A DNA stretch of 64,000 nucleotides from NCBI RefSeq assembly GCF_000189635.1, contig NW_002476463.1, positions 496,001 to 560,000 of the forward strand. The letters run 5' to 3'. The translations under genes and the position numbers were made by a program. The number at the start of each line of letters is the position of its first letter. The first letter of the stretch is position 1. Positions 38,631 through 50,860 of this stretch are shown here, one piece after another. The notes under the pieces are model-generated. The model did no database searches. It was given only the letters and a program-made list of their open reading frames with translations, and was not told the DNA's origin. This stretch comes from Tetrahymena thermophila SB210. Lineage: Eukaryota > Ciliophora > Oligohymenophorea > Hymenostomatida > Tetrahymenidae.

Positions 38631-40076
38631 ATGTGCTGCTTTGATTTGTGCATAAGAGGAGCTTGCTGCTGCTGTTAGGCATTTTGCAATGATATTTGCA
38701 GATCTTTAAAGAGAGTTTTCACTCTTTCTATTAGATAGTAGATGAGACTGGCTTACATTTCTCTCTTTTTTGTTTTCACTCTTTTAACATTATTTTCAAT
38801 GTATTAAATTCCTGGATGGCTTGGTGTTTGGAGTAAATTTATTCATTGTCCTTCAGAATCATCTCATCCAAAAGACAACATGGCTTGCTTGGGTATTAGT
38901 GCTTTGTACAGAATGAGTTTTAGTTTAGTTATTTTATTTTCTATCTTAGTTCTATTTTGTTTGCTAAGGAATGAAGCTAGCAAATTTGTAAACGAAAATT
39001 TCTGGTTCTAAAAGATTATTGGATTGATTGCTCTTTTTATTTTGTAGATGTGGATTCCTAATGATACATACATCATTTATGGTAGTGTTTCAAAATTATT
39101 TGGAGTTATCTTTGCTCTGTTTCAGTCTATTATGTGTATTGATTTATTCTACTCTTGGAGCGAAGTTTGGGTAAAGCAATACGAATAAGGAGTTGGTATT
39201 TATGAGTATTTACTATATATTTTTTCCTTTGGATGCTATGCATCAACTTTTTATTTAATTTACAACAATTACCAGCTTTATCCTTGCTCAGGTACCTAAA
39301 ATTTAATTAATATACTTATTGTTGTTGCTATTTCTATCTTAAATCTTAGTCCGATCAATGCAAAACCCAGCATACTCACCTGTGGAGCAGTTTGTCTTTT
39401 TATTACATATTTGAATTGGTCTGCTATGACTAACATCTAATAAACTGAATGCAACTATTATGCTAACAAACAAGAAGCTTTTATACAAATTGAAGGTTTT
39501 ATAGGCGTATTTTTAATTATACTTTCTCTTGGATATATTACATTTGGCACAGCTGATGAAAGCAGTCGCTATAGTTAAATTCCATCAGGTGACAATTTGA
39601 TGGCTTCCCTAAGGAAAAGTGAATTGGAAGAAAAAGATAGTGATGATGATGACTTTTTAATTGAAGCAGGATATTCCGATGTAGTTGATTTAGAGTAAGA
39701 TGCAATAGATCTGACAAAAATAGAAAAGAGAAACTCTCAAAAGAAAGATGATAGTAATAAAAGTGCAGAATCTACAGCTTAAGCAGTAAGAAAAGAACTA
39801 AAAAGATTAAGAGAAATGCGCCAATTAAGAAGAATGAAAGACTATAAAACAAACACTTATATTTATTTCCATGCTATTATGATCTTGAGCTCATTCTATA
39901 TTGTAATGCTGTTAACTAACTATGGTGCTATTCAAATTGATGAAAAAATAGACTGGACAACATATAAGACCAGCAATAGCTCTATGAATATAAAATTTGG
40001 AATTTCTTATTTCACAACTTTTATCTACATTTGGACCATAGTAGCACCTCTTATTTTCCCTGATAGATAATTTTGA
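38631..40076 (+). CDS. SERINC/TMS1 family membrane protein
   Basis: Single exon, 481 residues, TGA stop, close to the family's 450-480. SERINC proteins are multi-pass proteins of endomembranes and plasma membrane, linked to serine incorporation and lipid scrambling. Seen here: a Cys-rich start (MCCFDLC, ACCCCQ), about ten hydrophobic helices, and the family block LGVWSK with conserved residues of the second loop. TM pairs near IYNNYQLYPC and LNLSPIN match the family. A charged cytosolic loop (residues ~320-400, Asp/Ser/Lys-rich) precedes the last two helices; WTIVAPLIFPDR ends the protein as in other members. Confidence 0.9.
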
Positions 40077-40543
40077 TCGATTTTAAATCAAATAAATATT
40101 ATGAATTGTAAACAATTAAAATAATTTCAATTTTAACAATCTCATCAAGTAAAAATTAACAAATAAAATTTTTTTTTTTTTTGTTTTATGCAAAATTAAT
40201 TTGTATGTTTTGTGATTTACAATAATAAAATATAGCCTTTATATAATTATATAAACAAAAAAACATCTCTCAATAAATCAAAATATAAATATTTTAAATA
40301 TTTTTATTTAAAAAAGTTCTTAGTTAAATTAATATTTTTATGTAAATCAATCCTTATTAATTACCATCAACTCAAAAATAAAAATTTCCTATTATGTTAA
40401 ATTTTTTAAAAACCAGTTTCAATTAAAAATAATGTTAATGATAGAAGATTTTTAAGTAAATAAAATGATTTAAACTTTTATTATTTATTTTATTTTTATT
40501 TAATTAAATTAATTTATAAAAATTTAAATGACTTTTAAATATT
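40077..40543. other. Intergenic stretch between convergent genes
   Basis: AT-rich spacer between the SERINC stop and the Nudix-gene stop. Nothing recognised. Confidence 0.5.
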
Positions 40544-42079
40544 TCACACAAATACAAATGAATGAGTATTTAGTAAGAATTTAAACTCGTCATTGTAGAG
40601 AAATTCGCTATTAGAATTATCTTCAAGGACTACCTTTTAGATAGGTAAATAGAGATACATCTGACTAATTATCAAATGATGAATGATAATAGCAGTTCTG
40701 TCTCTTATTTGACATTTGTTGCCCTTAGAATCAATTAAGTAATATGAATCAGCATTTATGTCAAATTATTAGAAATTGAGGGTGTTTTTCGATATTGGGA
40801 AGAATAAAATTTCTTTTTTATTTCTCCAGCATTTAGGAACATGCTAACTCAAGTTATTTAGCATCTAAACGTTATTTTCAAAAACTTTCTGTAGAAGAGG
40901 AATATTCACTTCAATATGAACAACACTGCATAGATAATTTTAAATTCTGATAGAATGCTGGTTATTTAAGTGTATGTCACTCAGAATAAATGTATTTGAT
41001 GTTTCTTCCTTTAATTCTCTTATTCCAGCTTCTTTGATATCTATTTCATGAGGAGATGAAGATCCACCCATATCACTGCATATATCTTTTGAGTCCTTCA
41101 CCAATAATAAACCTTATTCTCCGTTTTCACTAGTTGCTAAAATGAGAACTCCTCCTCCTCTTCTGTTATTTTTTGGCTCTTAAATTTTTGAAATCAAAGT
41201 TTTGTTTGTGATGGTATAATTTTAGAGGATATCTTAAAATGGTTTTTAAATGTTACTTCTCTACAATAACTATATTTAATCGCTGTTTTATTAGACTTAC
41301 TCATCACTTTGATTTTTAATTTAATTGTTAACTACTTAACTAAAATGAATTCTATCAGGATCTATAGCTAATTATATCTGTTTCTAATACTAAATTGAAC
41401 TTGATATATCTAAAAAAGCCTAGTCTATCTAAAATGTTTTAGTTCCTTATAGAAACGTTAATCTGCTTCCATTAGGTAGATAGTAATTTTTTAAGGATAT
41501 CTATAGAGAAGGAGCAGATATGGTTTATTCTTTTATATTAACAATGTTTTAATTTAATACTTATTTTATTACATTAACACATCTTAGCTATATATTCACC
41601 TATTCTCCTCTAGTAGTAATTCCGGTGAAATTGAAATCTTGGTTGTTTTAAATATTTAGCTTAACAAGGTCGTCAATAAAGAATCTTCTAATAGCTTTTG
41701 TTTCTCTCCAAGAATGTGGACTGTTAGCATCTTTTAGTAGACGTAAATTATCTTTGAAGATACTCTATCTAATATCCTTTTATAAGCTATTTAAAAATAT
41801 GTTATAACAGATATATTATTTTGTTTGCACATAAGTAGTCAGATGCTTTTTTTCTAACTAAAATAAATTGCAAGATTCCTCTTAGAGCTCTCTCAATGCT
41901 CCTAACTCTACTGCCTCTGAACTATTTATTCCTCCACCGCAGTCACTATAAACAAAACCAGATTTTCTCATTGAACCAAACAAAATTACTGCTAATCCCA
42001 TTCTCCCATCCTTTTTTGATTTATAAATTTCCCAAAGCAAAACGCCTGATCCATTAATTTCTTTCTTCCTTTGATCCAT
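40544..42079 (-). CDS. Protein with two Nudix boxes
   Basis: Single exon, 511 residues, TGA at 40544-40546. Nudix hydrolases cleave nucleoside diphosphates linked to another group. Box 1 is complete at residues 49-69: G-x5-E-x7-REL-x-EE (Gly49, Glu55, Arg63, Glu64, Glu67, Glu68). A second box at ~335-360 keeps RELKEE, but the spacing from the preceding Glu is one residue too long, so catalysis there is doubtful. The ~190 residues between the boxes hold the rest of the first fold and a Gln-rich linker. The frame is also open upstream of the ATG for ~30 residues that look coding (FERYQKYLEDFVN), so a 5' exon or other start may exist. Substrate unknown. Confidence 0.82.
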
Positions 42080-42846
42080 TTCTAATGAAAACTATTAAGT
42101 ACGATCAAAAATTATATCTATATTTTAATTAACAAAATCTTCCAAATATTTCTGATATCTTTCGAAGAAATCGGATTTTTAATTGATAAGAACAGAGACT
42201 CAAAAACATTGAAGATAAAATAAATAATTCTGAAGAAAGTATTTTTTTATTATTTTAAGTTACCTCAAAGTAACCAAAAACAACCTTTTTATTATTTAAT
42301 TAACAAAAAGTATTAAATTATTTTTAAATCAAAAAAAATATTTAAATGCTAATAGAATTTAATTTATTTTATCATAATATTAACATGAAATTTTAAAAAT
42401 ATTATAAAATATAAACTAAAACTTCTTGAGATGATTTCATTTAATGTTTATTAATAAATAGAAGATATTAACTACTTCTTTATTTTATAAAACAAAATAA
42501 TTATATTAAAAAATGAGCAATTAATTTATTTCAGCATTAGATGACTCTAAATATTTTTAATTACTCAAATATGAAAATTATTAATTTATTTTTTTTAACT
42601 AAAAAAGTTAATGAATAAAATCTAAATAAAAAATATATTTTTGTGATTGTTAACAAATTTAAAAAAATGAAAAATAAAACTCACCAATATATTTAATAAA
42701 AATTATTCTAGTTGTATTAAAAAAAAAAATATTGATAAATTAAATGAATAAAAGATAACTAATTTACAATAATAAAAATACATAGAGTCAAAGTTTAATT
42801 TACATAACAATTTTTATTAAAAATATAAATGGTTATTAATATCTTT
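42080..42846. other. Intergenic stretch
   Basis: Low-complexity AT-rich DNA. About 90 bp next to the Nudix gene may be its undetected 5' coding part. No other gene seen. Confidence 0.45.
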
Positions 42847-43890
42847 TCACCAAAAGTGACATAAAATTAGTATATCTTAAATACTAATTAAATGTATTAC
42901 AACTTCTTAAAATTTATATGGAGAGATTTTGTATATATCAGATAATTTATAGTATGTCTCTTAATAGTTAATTTTTTAAATAAATTATTCTACTTCTTTA
43001 TATTCATCTAATGAATGTAAGCACAAAACATAAAATAAAATGATTTCTTCCAAATAATCCATCAATATGTAATATTATTAATAGTCATCTATTTACTAGT
43101 ATTCATAAATCAACTAAAGCTATATGTTTACTAATTATTATTTTATATTCCCCTAATCCCAAAGAATTCTTGATAAAAATTGATTAAATATTGTTTATTT
43201 TACATTTTTTTAATTGAAAATAATTTGCTCGTCCATAATCTTATTTATCTAATCTTGAATTAAACTTTTTGAAATAGCTTACTCTTTTATAAATTAATCA
43301 GATATCTCAAGACTTTAAAAACATTTTATAAACAACTCGCAAACTTTTTAAAATGTTTAACTCTTTTTTACAAAGTTTAATTTTTTTAACTCTTAAACTC
43401 TTTAAATACTTACCGGATTTTATTATTCCATTAATTACACTTCATTGCTAAATTCTAAAAACTATTCATACTGACAATATTTTAGTATAAAAAATAGCAT
43501 CAGTGTAAAAGTATCTTCTTATAACAATTTTTTTTCATCGTTGATTCTTTTCGTATAAGAATCTATTAGTGTTTACAGGTTTAAGAATAATTCTGATGGA
43601 TCTTCTTATTATTCTAAACTCATATCAGACATAAGCCAATTATAGTAAAGCTCTCTAAACATTTTTTATCTGCTGTAAGAATAATTAGCTAGGATATAAT
43701 TTTCGAATTCCTATTTTTTGTATTAATCACATAACAATATACATGTATTGTTGTTATAAATATCATTTATTAATTTAGCGACTTGGTCTTTTTCTTTTAT
43801 ACTTTTGCCATTACTTTTCTTTTTATCTAATCTATTTGCTTTTATCTTTTTGGAGGGATTTAGATTATTAGGGCAATTTTATTGAATCAT
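42847..43890 (-). CDS. Unrecognised helical protein
   Basis: Single exon, 347 residues, TGA at 42847-42849. The protein is Gln/Lys/Leu-rich and mostly helical; almost all Gln are TAA or TAG. The start is basic (NPSKKIKANRLDKKKSNGK) and followed by repeated aromatic and Leu heptad-like patterns. No signal peptide, TM helix or metal motif. A GTAAGT site at about codon 180 could start an intron, but the frame is open without splicing, so I keep one exon. It could be a coiled-coil structural protein; no family is recognised. Confidence 0.6.
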
Positions 43891-45738
43891 TTGTCTTTAT
43901 TATTTATTTTTTAAATATTTATTAATTTTTTATTAATTATAAAAATATATCTTAATCTTTCGCATTAATTAAGCAGGAAAATATTATACTGTTTTCTCCA
44001 ATTAGATGGAAAAAATTGTTATAGACTTACTTTTACTAGATTAAGCTCTATAAAAATTTCAGCAAATTAAAAATACTTTTTTATTTAATTAATTATCCTC
44101 GATTATAGTTTAATTAGCTCTACAATTTTCTGAAAAAAAGCTCATAAATTATTTCTTCTATAAAAATGAAAACAATTGTTTTGTTTATAACAAATTATAA
44201 AAGATTTTTTATCTGTTATTGTCAGTATTTTTTGAAAATTTTATAAACAACTTTCTAATTACTGAAAAAAAGCTCATAAATTATTTGTTCTATAAAAATG
44301 AAAACAATTATTTTGTTTATTACAATTTATAAAAGATTTTTTTTTTGTTATTGCCAGTATTTTTAGAAAATTTTATAAACAACTTTCTAAAATGTTAATT
44401 ATTCTAATAAAAGTATAAAAGAAAAAAATTAAAAAAAAAAATAATTATAAATTCAATAATATTTTATTTTCAAAAATAAATTTTAATTTTAAGATTTAAA
44501 TAAAAATATAGACAAAAATAAATAAATATTACCAAAAGAAAATATTCTTAAATTATAAATTTATTTTTAAATATATTTCTATTTTAAATAAATTTTCTTC
44601 CTAAAAGTTTATTTCATGTTTGAATAAAACATAGATCATAATTGAAAAAAGAAAAGTGTATAAAACTCCTATTATTTCAGCTAGAACAATAAATAATATA
44701 TCACACCAGACATAAACTTTCTTTCTATTTTATTTTTTGTAATATAATATTTAATATATTTTTGAAAGATAATTTTTTAATCTCTTAATTTCAATGCATA
44801 ATAAATAGTCAAGCTCGAAGAAAAATTTTATGATTTGCGGGGGTCTCAACCTCTTATTGTAGAAATCTAAAAAAAGCTTAATCAATTAAATCTCTCTGTT
44901 TTAATTTTTTGATCTCATATTTTTGAAAAAAACACCCTTCTTTTAATTAATTTCAACTAAAATTTTTTTATTTTATTATAATAAGCTGTATTTTTGTATA
45001 CCTTAACTAAAAAATGTATAATTGTGACTTTTCTACTTAATTAAAATAAAAAATAGTTGTTTAAAGATTTAATGAATAATTTAATTCAAAATTCAAAATA
45101 AATAACTATATTTGTGAATAAAAATAAATTAACAATATTTTATTATTTTTAGTAAATAGGAAATATTTTTAGAAAAAATAAATTATTTTATAATTATATC
45201 TTTAGAAAATAAAAGTTATATTATTAGGATATTATTTAAATTAATAAAATATATATTGAGAAATTTATTGGATACTTTTAAAGAAAATATAATTTCAGTT
45301 AATTTGTTTTAAAGTTGTTTAACATGTTTTAAAAAATGTTAATAATAACAAATAATATTTAAAATTTTAGGTATTAACTTAATTAAAAAATATTACATCT
45401 TAAGTGTAATGATGAAAAATAATTTTAACTTTATTTAATTGATTAATGCTGTTGATTATAAAGAAATCTAAAGATTTAAAAATATAAACTTTCTTTTTAA
45501 TATTGACTGAAAGTTTTAGGATTTATCAAAAATTTAAACAAAACTTTTATCTATTTATTGTTTATTTACTTAAATCAGCATTATAATAAAATATGATTAC
45601 AATATTTTCTAATTTTTGTACGTTTTTTTATTTCTTATTCAGAACCAAAAAAAAAAGAAAATTTTTATAAATTATTTTTGATTCAATTTAAACATAATAA
45701 TTTAGATTTTAGAAAAAGCCATTTCTTAGTTGATTTAT
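43891..45738. other. Intergenic stretch with a tandem repeat and GC-richer patches
   Basis: About 1.85 kb without a supported gene. Holds the ~132-bp tandem repeat (44126-44391) and two GC-richer patches at about 44660-44715 and 44832-44865 (the latter includes GCGGGGGTCTCAACC), which may belong to an unannotated RNA. Confidence 0.5.
44126..44391. repeat. Non-coding tandem repeat, two ~132-bp copies
   Basis: CTGAAAAAAAGCTCATAAAT starts at 44130 and again at 44262. Both copies continue through matching TATAAAAATGAAAACAATT and TTATAAACAACTTTCTAA segments with few differences. Young compared with the repeat at 36190-37140. Confidence 0.85.
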
Positions 45739-47235
45739 ATGGGTTGTAGCTCTTCTTAAGTTTAGGTAGTACCTGTTATATAAGAAAAAATACAAGAAGC
45801 ATAAATATTTATTGAAGAAAACTAAAATTTTCATATTTGTTAGTTTTTCACTAGCTTTCTTTCACAGATAAGTTACTACATTGAAAGTGAAAAGCAGGCA
45901 ATACTTATAGATCCTCTTCGAGACATATAGCAATATATTGAATACTCTTAAAAAAGGGAAGCAAAAATAACGCATGTATTTCTTACAGATTTTCACTCTG
46001 ATTTTATAGGTGGCCATGTAGATATTTAAAAATAGGCTGATGCTTAAATAGTCCTTGGACCAACTTCAATTGCAGATTTTGAATTTCATCAAGCAAAAGA
46101 CAATGAAATAATTAGCATAGGCAAAATAAAAATGTAGGTGCTTTATACACCAGGCCATACAAATGAAAGCACCTGTTTTTTACTTTTGGATGATGAGAGA
46201 TAGCATGCTATTTTTACAGGAGATACATTATATTTAGAAGAAGCTAGCTTTCCTAATTTAGCTGCAACAAGCGAATAAATTGATAGAAGTGAGCTTGCAG
46301 GACATCTATTTGACTCGTTAAGAAATAAAATTATAGTTTTAGACCCTACTTTGATAATTTATCCTGGCCATGTTACTGGAAATAGTAGAATTAATACAAT
46401 TCAAAAGAATAAAAACTTCTAAGGAGTATTTGACACTTTATTAAATTAAATATAAACTAACGCTTCTTTAACAAAGACAGATCGCGAGTTATTTAAAGAA
46501 TCAATATCAGGTCTTACTTATGTTCCTGAATACTATTTTAACAATATTTATTAGAATTAATTATCTATATAACCCATCAAAGAAATAGTAGATAAAAGCT
46601 TAGTTTTCATTCCACCAAACTAATTCTTGTAAGAGATTTCAAAGTATCAAGATTGCTTTCTAATAGACACAAGATCTCCAGAAGCATTCTAAGAGCTAAG
46701 AATTCCCTATTCTATTAATTTATTTGAATGGTTGAGTTTAGATGTTAAAATGAGAGCAAAATTGTAACCTTCATCCAAGCTCTTTATAATTTCTGAATGT
46801 GGTAAAGAAAGATATTCTATAACATTATTAGCTCTCATAGGATATGAACATATTTTGGGATGCTTAGAAGGCGGTTTTGAAGCTTTTTAGAAAAGTCATA
46901 AAATATATGGCTAAATTGCTTCTATCAAATCTCAGCACTTAAGTAAAGACATGCATTTCTTAGATTTAAGAGAAGAAGAAGATTTTCAAAAACACCACAT
47001 TAAAGGTGCTTATAACATACCAATCAATACTATAACTATAGCTACTTAACATGATTCGTAGCCTTTAGCTCTGCCAAGAAATAAAATTATATACGTTTAC
47101 AGCAATGCTAGCAATAGGTCTCTGGCTGGATGCTGCCTGTTAAACGAATCAAGCTATTATAACATCGTTCACGTAGACGATAGCTATAGTGCCATTAAAA
47201 AAAACAAAAAACTAGAATTCAAATCTGGCTCATGA
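45739..47235 (+). CDS. ETHE1-like metallo-beta-lactamase fold with two rhodanese domains, degenerate
   Basis: Single exon, 498 residues, TGA stop. It begins MGCSSSQ, a likely N-myristoylation plus palmitoylation site, so probably membrane-attached. Residues ~20-260 resemble persulfide dioxygenase/glyoxalase II: TPGHTNE, FTGDTL and YPGH are kept, but the H-x-H-x-D-H motif reads DFHSDF, losing two metal ligands. Two rhodanese-like domains follow. The first keeps a Cys in ISECGKERY; the second has Ser where Cys is expected (VYSNASNRS). Domain order matches bacterial and protist persulfide dioxygenase-rhodanese fusions of sulfide metabolism. With the damaged metal site it may be a regulatory or scaffold paralog; activity would need testing. 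Confidence 0.85.
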
Positions 47236-48290
47236 AATAAAAAAACTATTCTTAAATATATAAAAAACTCAAATTTATATTATGATTTTCAATTTTTTAA
47301 GAAAACTTTTGGCATTTAGAAATTCAAACTAATTATGGGATGTATGGATAAAAATAAAAAAATTTGATAAGAAATGTAAATTAGATATGGCTGAAGATAT
47401 TTGATTATTTGAATAATTATAAGAAGGTAATTTGAATTATTTATAACTAATAATAATTTATAGCAAATTTTAATATTTATTAATTAAAACAAATAAATTT
47501 AATAACAAAAATATAAAAAAATGGTATTATTTTGTATTAATAATTGTTAAAATTTTTAAATTTAATATTATTTAATTATTTATTAAGTGGAATAATTACT
47601 TTTAAAGATTATATTTTTTATTAAGTAGTTTTAACATTTATGAGAAATGTAATTTCATTTTTAATTAATTTTGAAAAAATTAGATTCTATTTGAAAATAA
47701 TTAAAATTGATTGATGTGATGATTGAAATGCAAAATTATAATTTTTTACAATAAAAATATTTAAAATTAAAATAGATTGGTTTTGGCTTACATGCAAATA
47801 TTTAAATCAATCAAGCTGATTTTACAAATTGTTAAATTAAATTTATTTTTTTATTTGAATTAATTATTAAAAATAATTTTACTAGTTAATATAATTATGA
47901 ATGTATTGTATTTATATTGAAAAAAATTATTAAGAGTAATATATAAATTAGTTTGCAATTTTTGGATATCATCAAGCTGATGGTAGATAAACAACACAAA
48001 AAACATGCAATTATTTATTTATTTGATAATAAAAAATTTATAAAAATTATGAATTTGTGGAACTAGATAAGAAGATGAAGAATATATGGAATAAAAATAA
48101 AAATTTTGGCAACCAATGAAGTATTTGCAATAAAGCATAATAAAATAAACACCATTAATTAATTAATTAATTAAGGATGGAAGGAAGCATTAATAATAAA
48201 CTAAAATTGTTGCTTTGATATATTATAAATATTAATTAAAGCAAATAATTAATTAAGTTGATATTAGTTTGTCAAAAATAAGATTTATAA
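47236..48290. other. Intergenic stretch
   Basis: About 1 kb of AT-rich DNA with an ATTA simple repeat near 48157-48178. No gene supported. Confidence 0.5.
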
Positions 48291-49514
48291 ATGTGGAAGA
48301 GCTCGCTAAGAAAGTAATCAGTAGATATAAACAAGAAGCTGACTAAAGATTAAGCACATCAGTAATCTTATAATGTTGATTTTGAAAGAACAAATACTCC
48401 TGAGAAGCGCAGCATGAGCGCTTAGAGGCAAAAACGATATTCAACACCTAATAATTAAATAGATTTTTTAAGGGTTGAAGAAATACTGAAAAGTAGAGAT
48501 CCTGAAGCATAATTCAGTCAATCTTTTAGAATGAAAACTGAGGATAAGGAGAAAGTATTTATTAACCACTTTAAAAATGTTTAAGTGCCCAACTAAAAAT
48601 ATTTCAATCACCTTGTAGGGTAATGTAAATGTGGTAAATGTAGCTGCAATCGCTGTAAATGTACAGTAAGAGAATTATAACCAGATTATAAAAGGCTAAA
48701 CAGATCTCTTTACTAAGCAGATTTTTAGCCTAAGTTAACTGAAGTTCCTTAGCCCTTTCCGTAAGACAAAGACCCATATAGGATGCAGTGCAAAATAGAG
48801 TTGAACACTACATAGAAAACAGATTTTATACCAAAAAAGGGTGTTGATCCTAAATTAGAGTGTGGATATATAGATAGAAACACTCTAAATTGCGGTAACT
48901 AAGCAATAGATCACAATACTATGTATAAAAATAATTTCAATATTAAAAAAATTACTCCAAACGTTTTGTTTACTCATGAGCCAATTGAGTACCTTAGAGT
49001 GCCTCATGATAAAATTAAACAAAAGCTTACTTCGGAAGTTAAAAGCAATTTTCGTGAGCCTAAAGAATCCCTATTACCAAGCTAATTAACAGATTAAGGC
49101 AAAAACTTCACTTATATTAATTTCGCCTATGATAGACATAAAAACTTGAAGCCTCCTATTGGCATGGATGACAAAATGAGTCTTAACACAACAGCAAGAG
49201 ACTCCTTCAAGCCATTTTAACCTGAAAAAACCTAATAAAATGTATAATAAAATTAAGCTCTTAAATTAAGCTAAACAGGCGCTAAGTTTAGAAGCACTAG
49301 CAGTGACCCATACAACTAGGAGTTTATCAAAACAAAAAATGAATGGGTTCATGTATTTAACAATTAGTAAATTCCAAACCATTAAGGACAGTTCCTGAGT
49401 TCAAAAACTCAAAACTTCTACCCTAAAAATCTAAATTAGTCTTGTGAAGGATGGAGAGTTCCTGATGACATTGAGAGATTACCTAAAACTGCCTACATGC
49501 ATGCTTATGCTTGA
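48291..49514 (+). CDS. Cys-motif protein, possible axonemal (SAXO-like) protein
   Basis: Single exon, 407 residues, TGA stop. A Cys cluster at ~108-122 (QCKCGKCSCNRCKC) resembles the N-terminal Cys motif of SAXO/MAP6-type microtubule stabilisers, which sit on axonemal doublets. Downstream the chain is extended, Pro/Lys/Asn-rich and without clear helices, with loosely repeated short units such as TDFIPKKGVDPK and REPKESLLPSQ, also typical of microtubule inner or associated proteins. It ends with WRVPDDIERLPKTAY. The homology is inferred from motif style, not from a clear full-length match, so the role is tentative. A ciliated cell would carry many such proteins. Confidence 0.7.
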
Positions 49515-50860
49515 TATTTCTTTTGTTATAATTTAAATAATGAAAAAAAGAGAAACAAAATTTTTTTTATTAAACCAAAAATTTTTAACAGTAAAAATAT
49601 CAAAAATAAATAGTTATCATACAGATTAAATATCTGTATTATTTATAAGAATATAAATTTGATTTCAATTACATTCAATATTTTATTTATATAGTATTTT
49701 TATATTATTTACTCATTTAATTCAAATAAGAAAATTCAATAAAAATTAAAGTATGTATTTACCAAAAACAAAATTCAAAGTATTATCTAAAAATTAAAAG
49801 ATTATTTATTTATTTCCTTTTTTAAAATTAAATCAAATAAATATAATGTTATTTTTTATTCTAAAAATATACATTAAAAAGTACCATATATTAGAACTAT
49901 TTATTATTCAGCTTTTTTATAACAAAATGAAGAATTAAATTAATTTTTAAGTACTTTTAAAACTTTTATAATGTGGATTATGAGCAAAATCAATCAATTT
50001 TTTAAATAATATAGTAATTTTGAATGAGCAATAATTAACTTTTATTTATTTATTTTTACTATTTGGAAAAATCAATAAATTGTTGAAAATTTTAGTTTTA
50101 AAACTATCAAACTAATATTTAACAGTATATTAATTATTTCATATTTTGAATGAAAATAAATTAAAAGTAAAATTTAAGAAAAATACATTAGAAATAAATA
50201 CTTTTAATAAAATATTGTTTTTGAGCAGCATTTGAAATAGATATTTTCTAAATCTAAACAAAATAAATATATATTTATAGGGATAGAAATTATATTTTTT
50301 AATTTTAGAAAAAATACAAAAAACAGAGTGGAAAATTAATTAGGATTTTTATTGTTAGGATGCTTATCAAGCAATTAAGAAATAAATAGTTATAAGAGGT
50401 AAATAGATAGATAAGTAGCAAATTATACATAAAAATAAATTGGTATTAACTTGTTTTTAATTTAAAATTTTACATGTTATTAATTATAGATTAATTATTT
50501 TATACTGGTTATATTAATTATTTGGCAGGCTGCTACTATTTTTGTGGTCTTTTAGTTGATTATAGCAAGTTTATATTTATAGATGAAATCATTAATTATT
50601 TTGTAAATATATATATTTTTTAATCTTCTTTACTAAGTTAATTGTTGATAATTTATTTATTTGTTCTATTAAACATTAAAATAATATTTTTTTTGATATA
50701 AATACTTCCATTATTTAATGGCAATTAATTCTTCACTTTTATAGCTTTTTATTAAACTAAATAATGCTTGTATAATTTTATTAATGATGTTGATGACTAT
50801 TGTTATTTTATTATTATTTCTATTAAATTTTAATTTATTGATTATTTTTTCTTATTTTCT
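49515..50860. other. Intergenic stretch between convergent genes
   Basis: AT-rich, with short GATA/TAGA runs near 50400. A plus-strand frame starting at 50718 overlaps the next gene and is rejected as a shadow. Confidence 0.5.
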
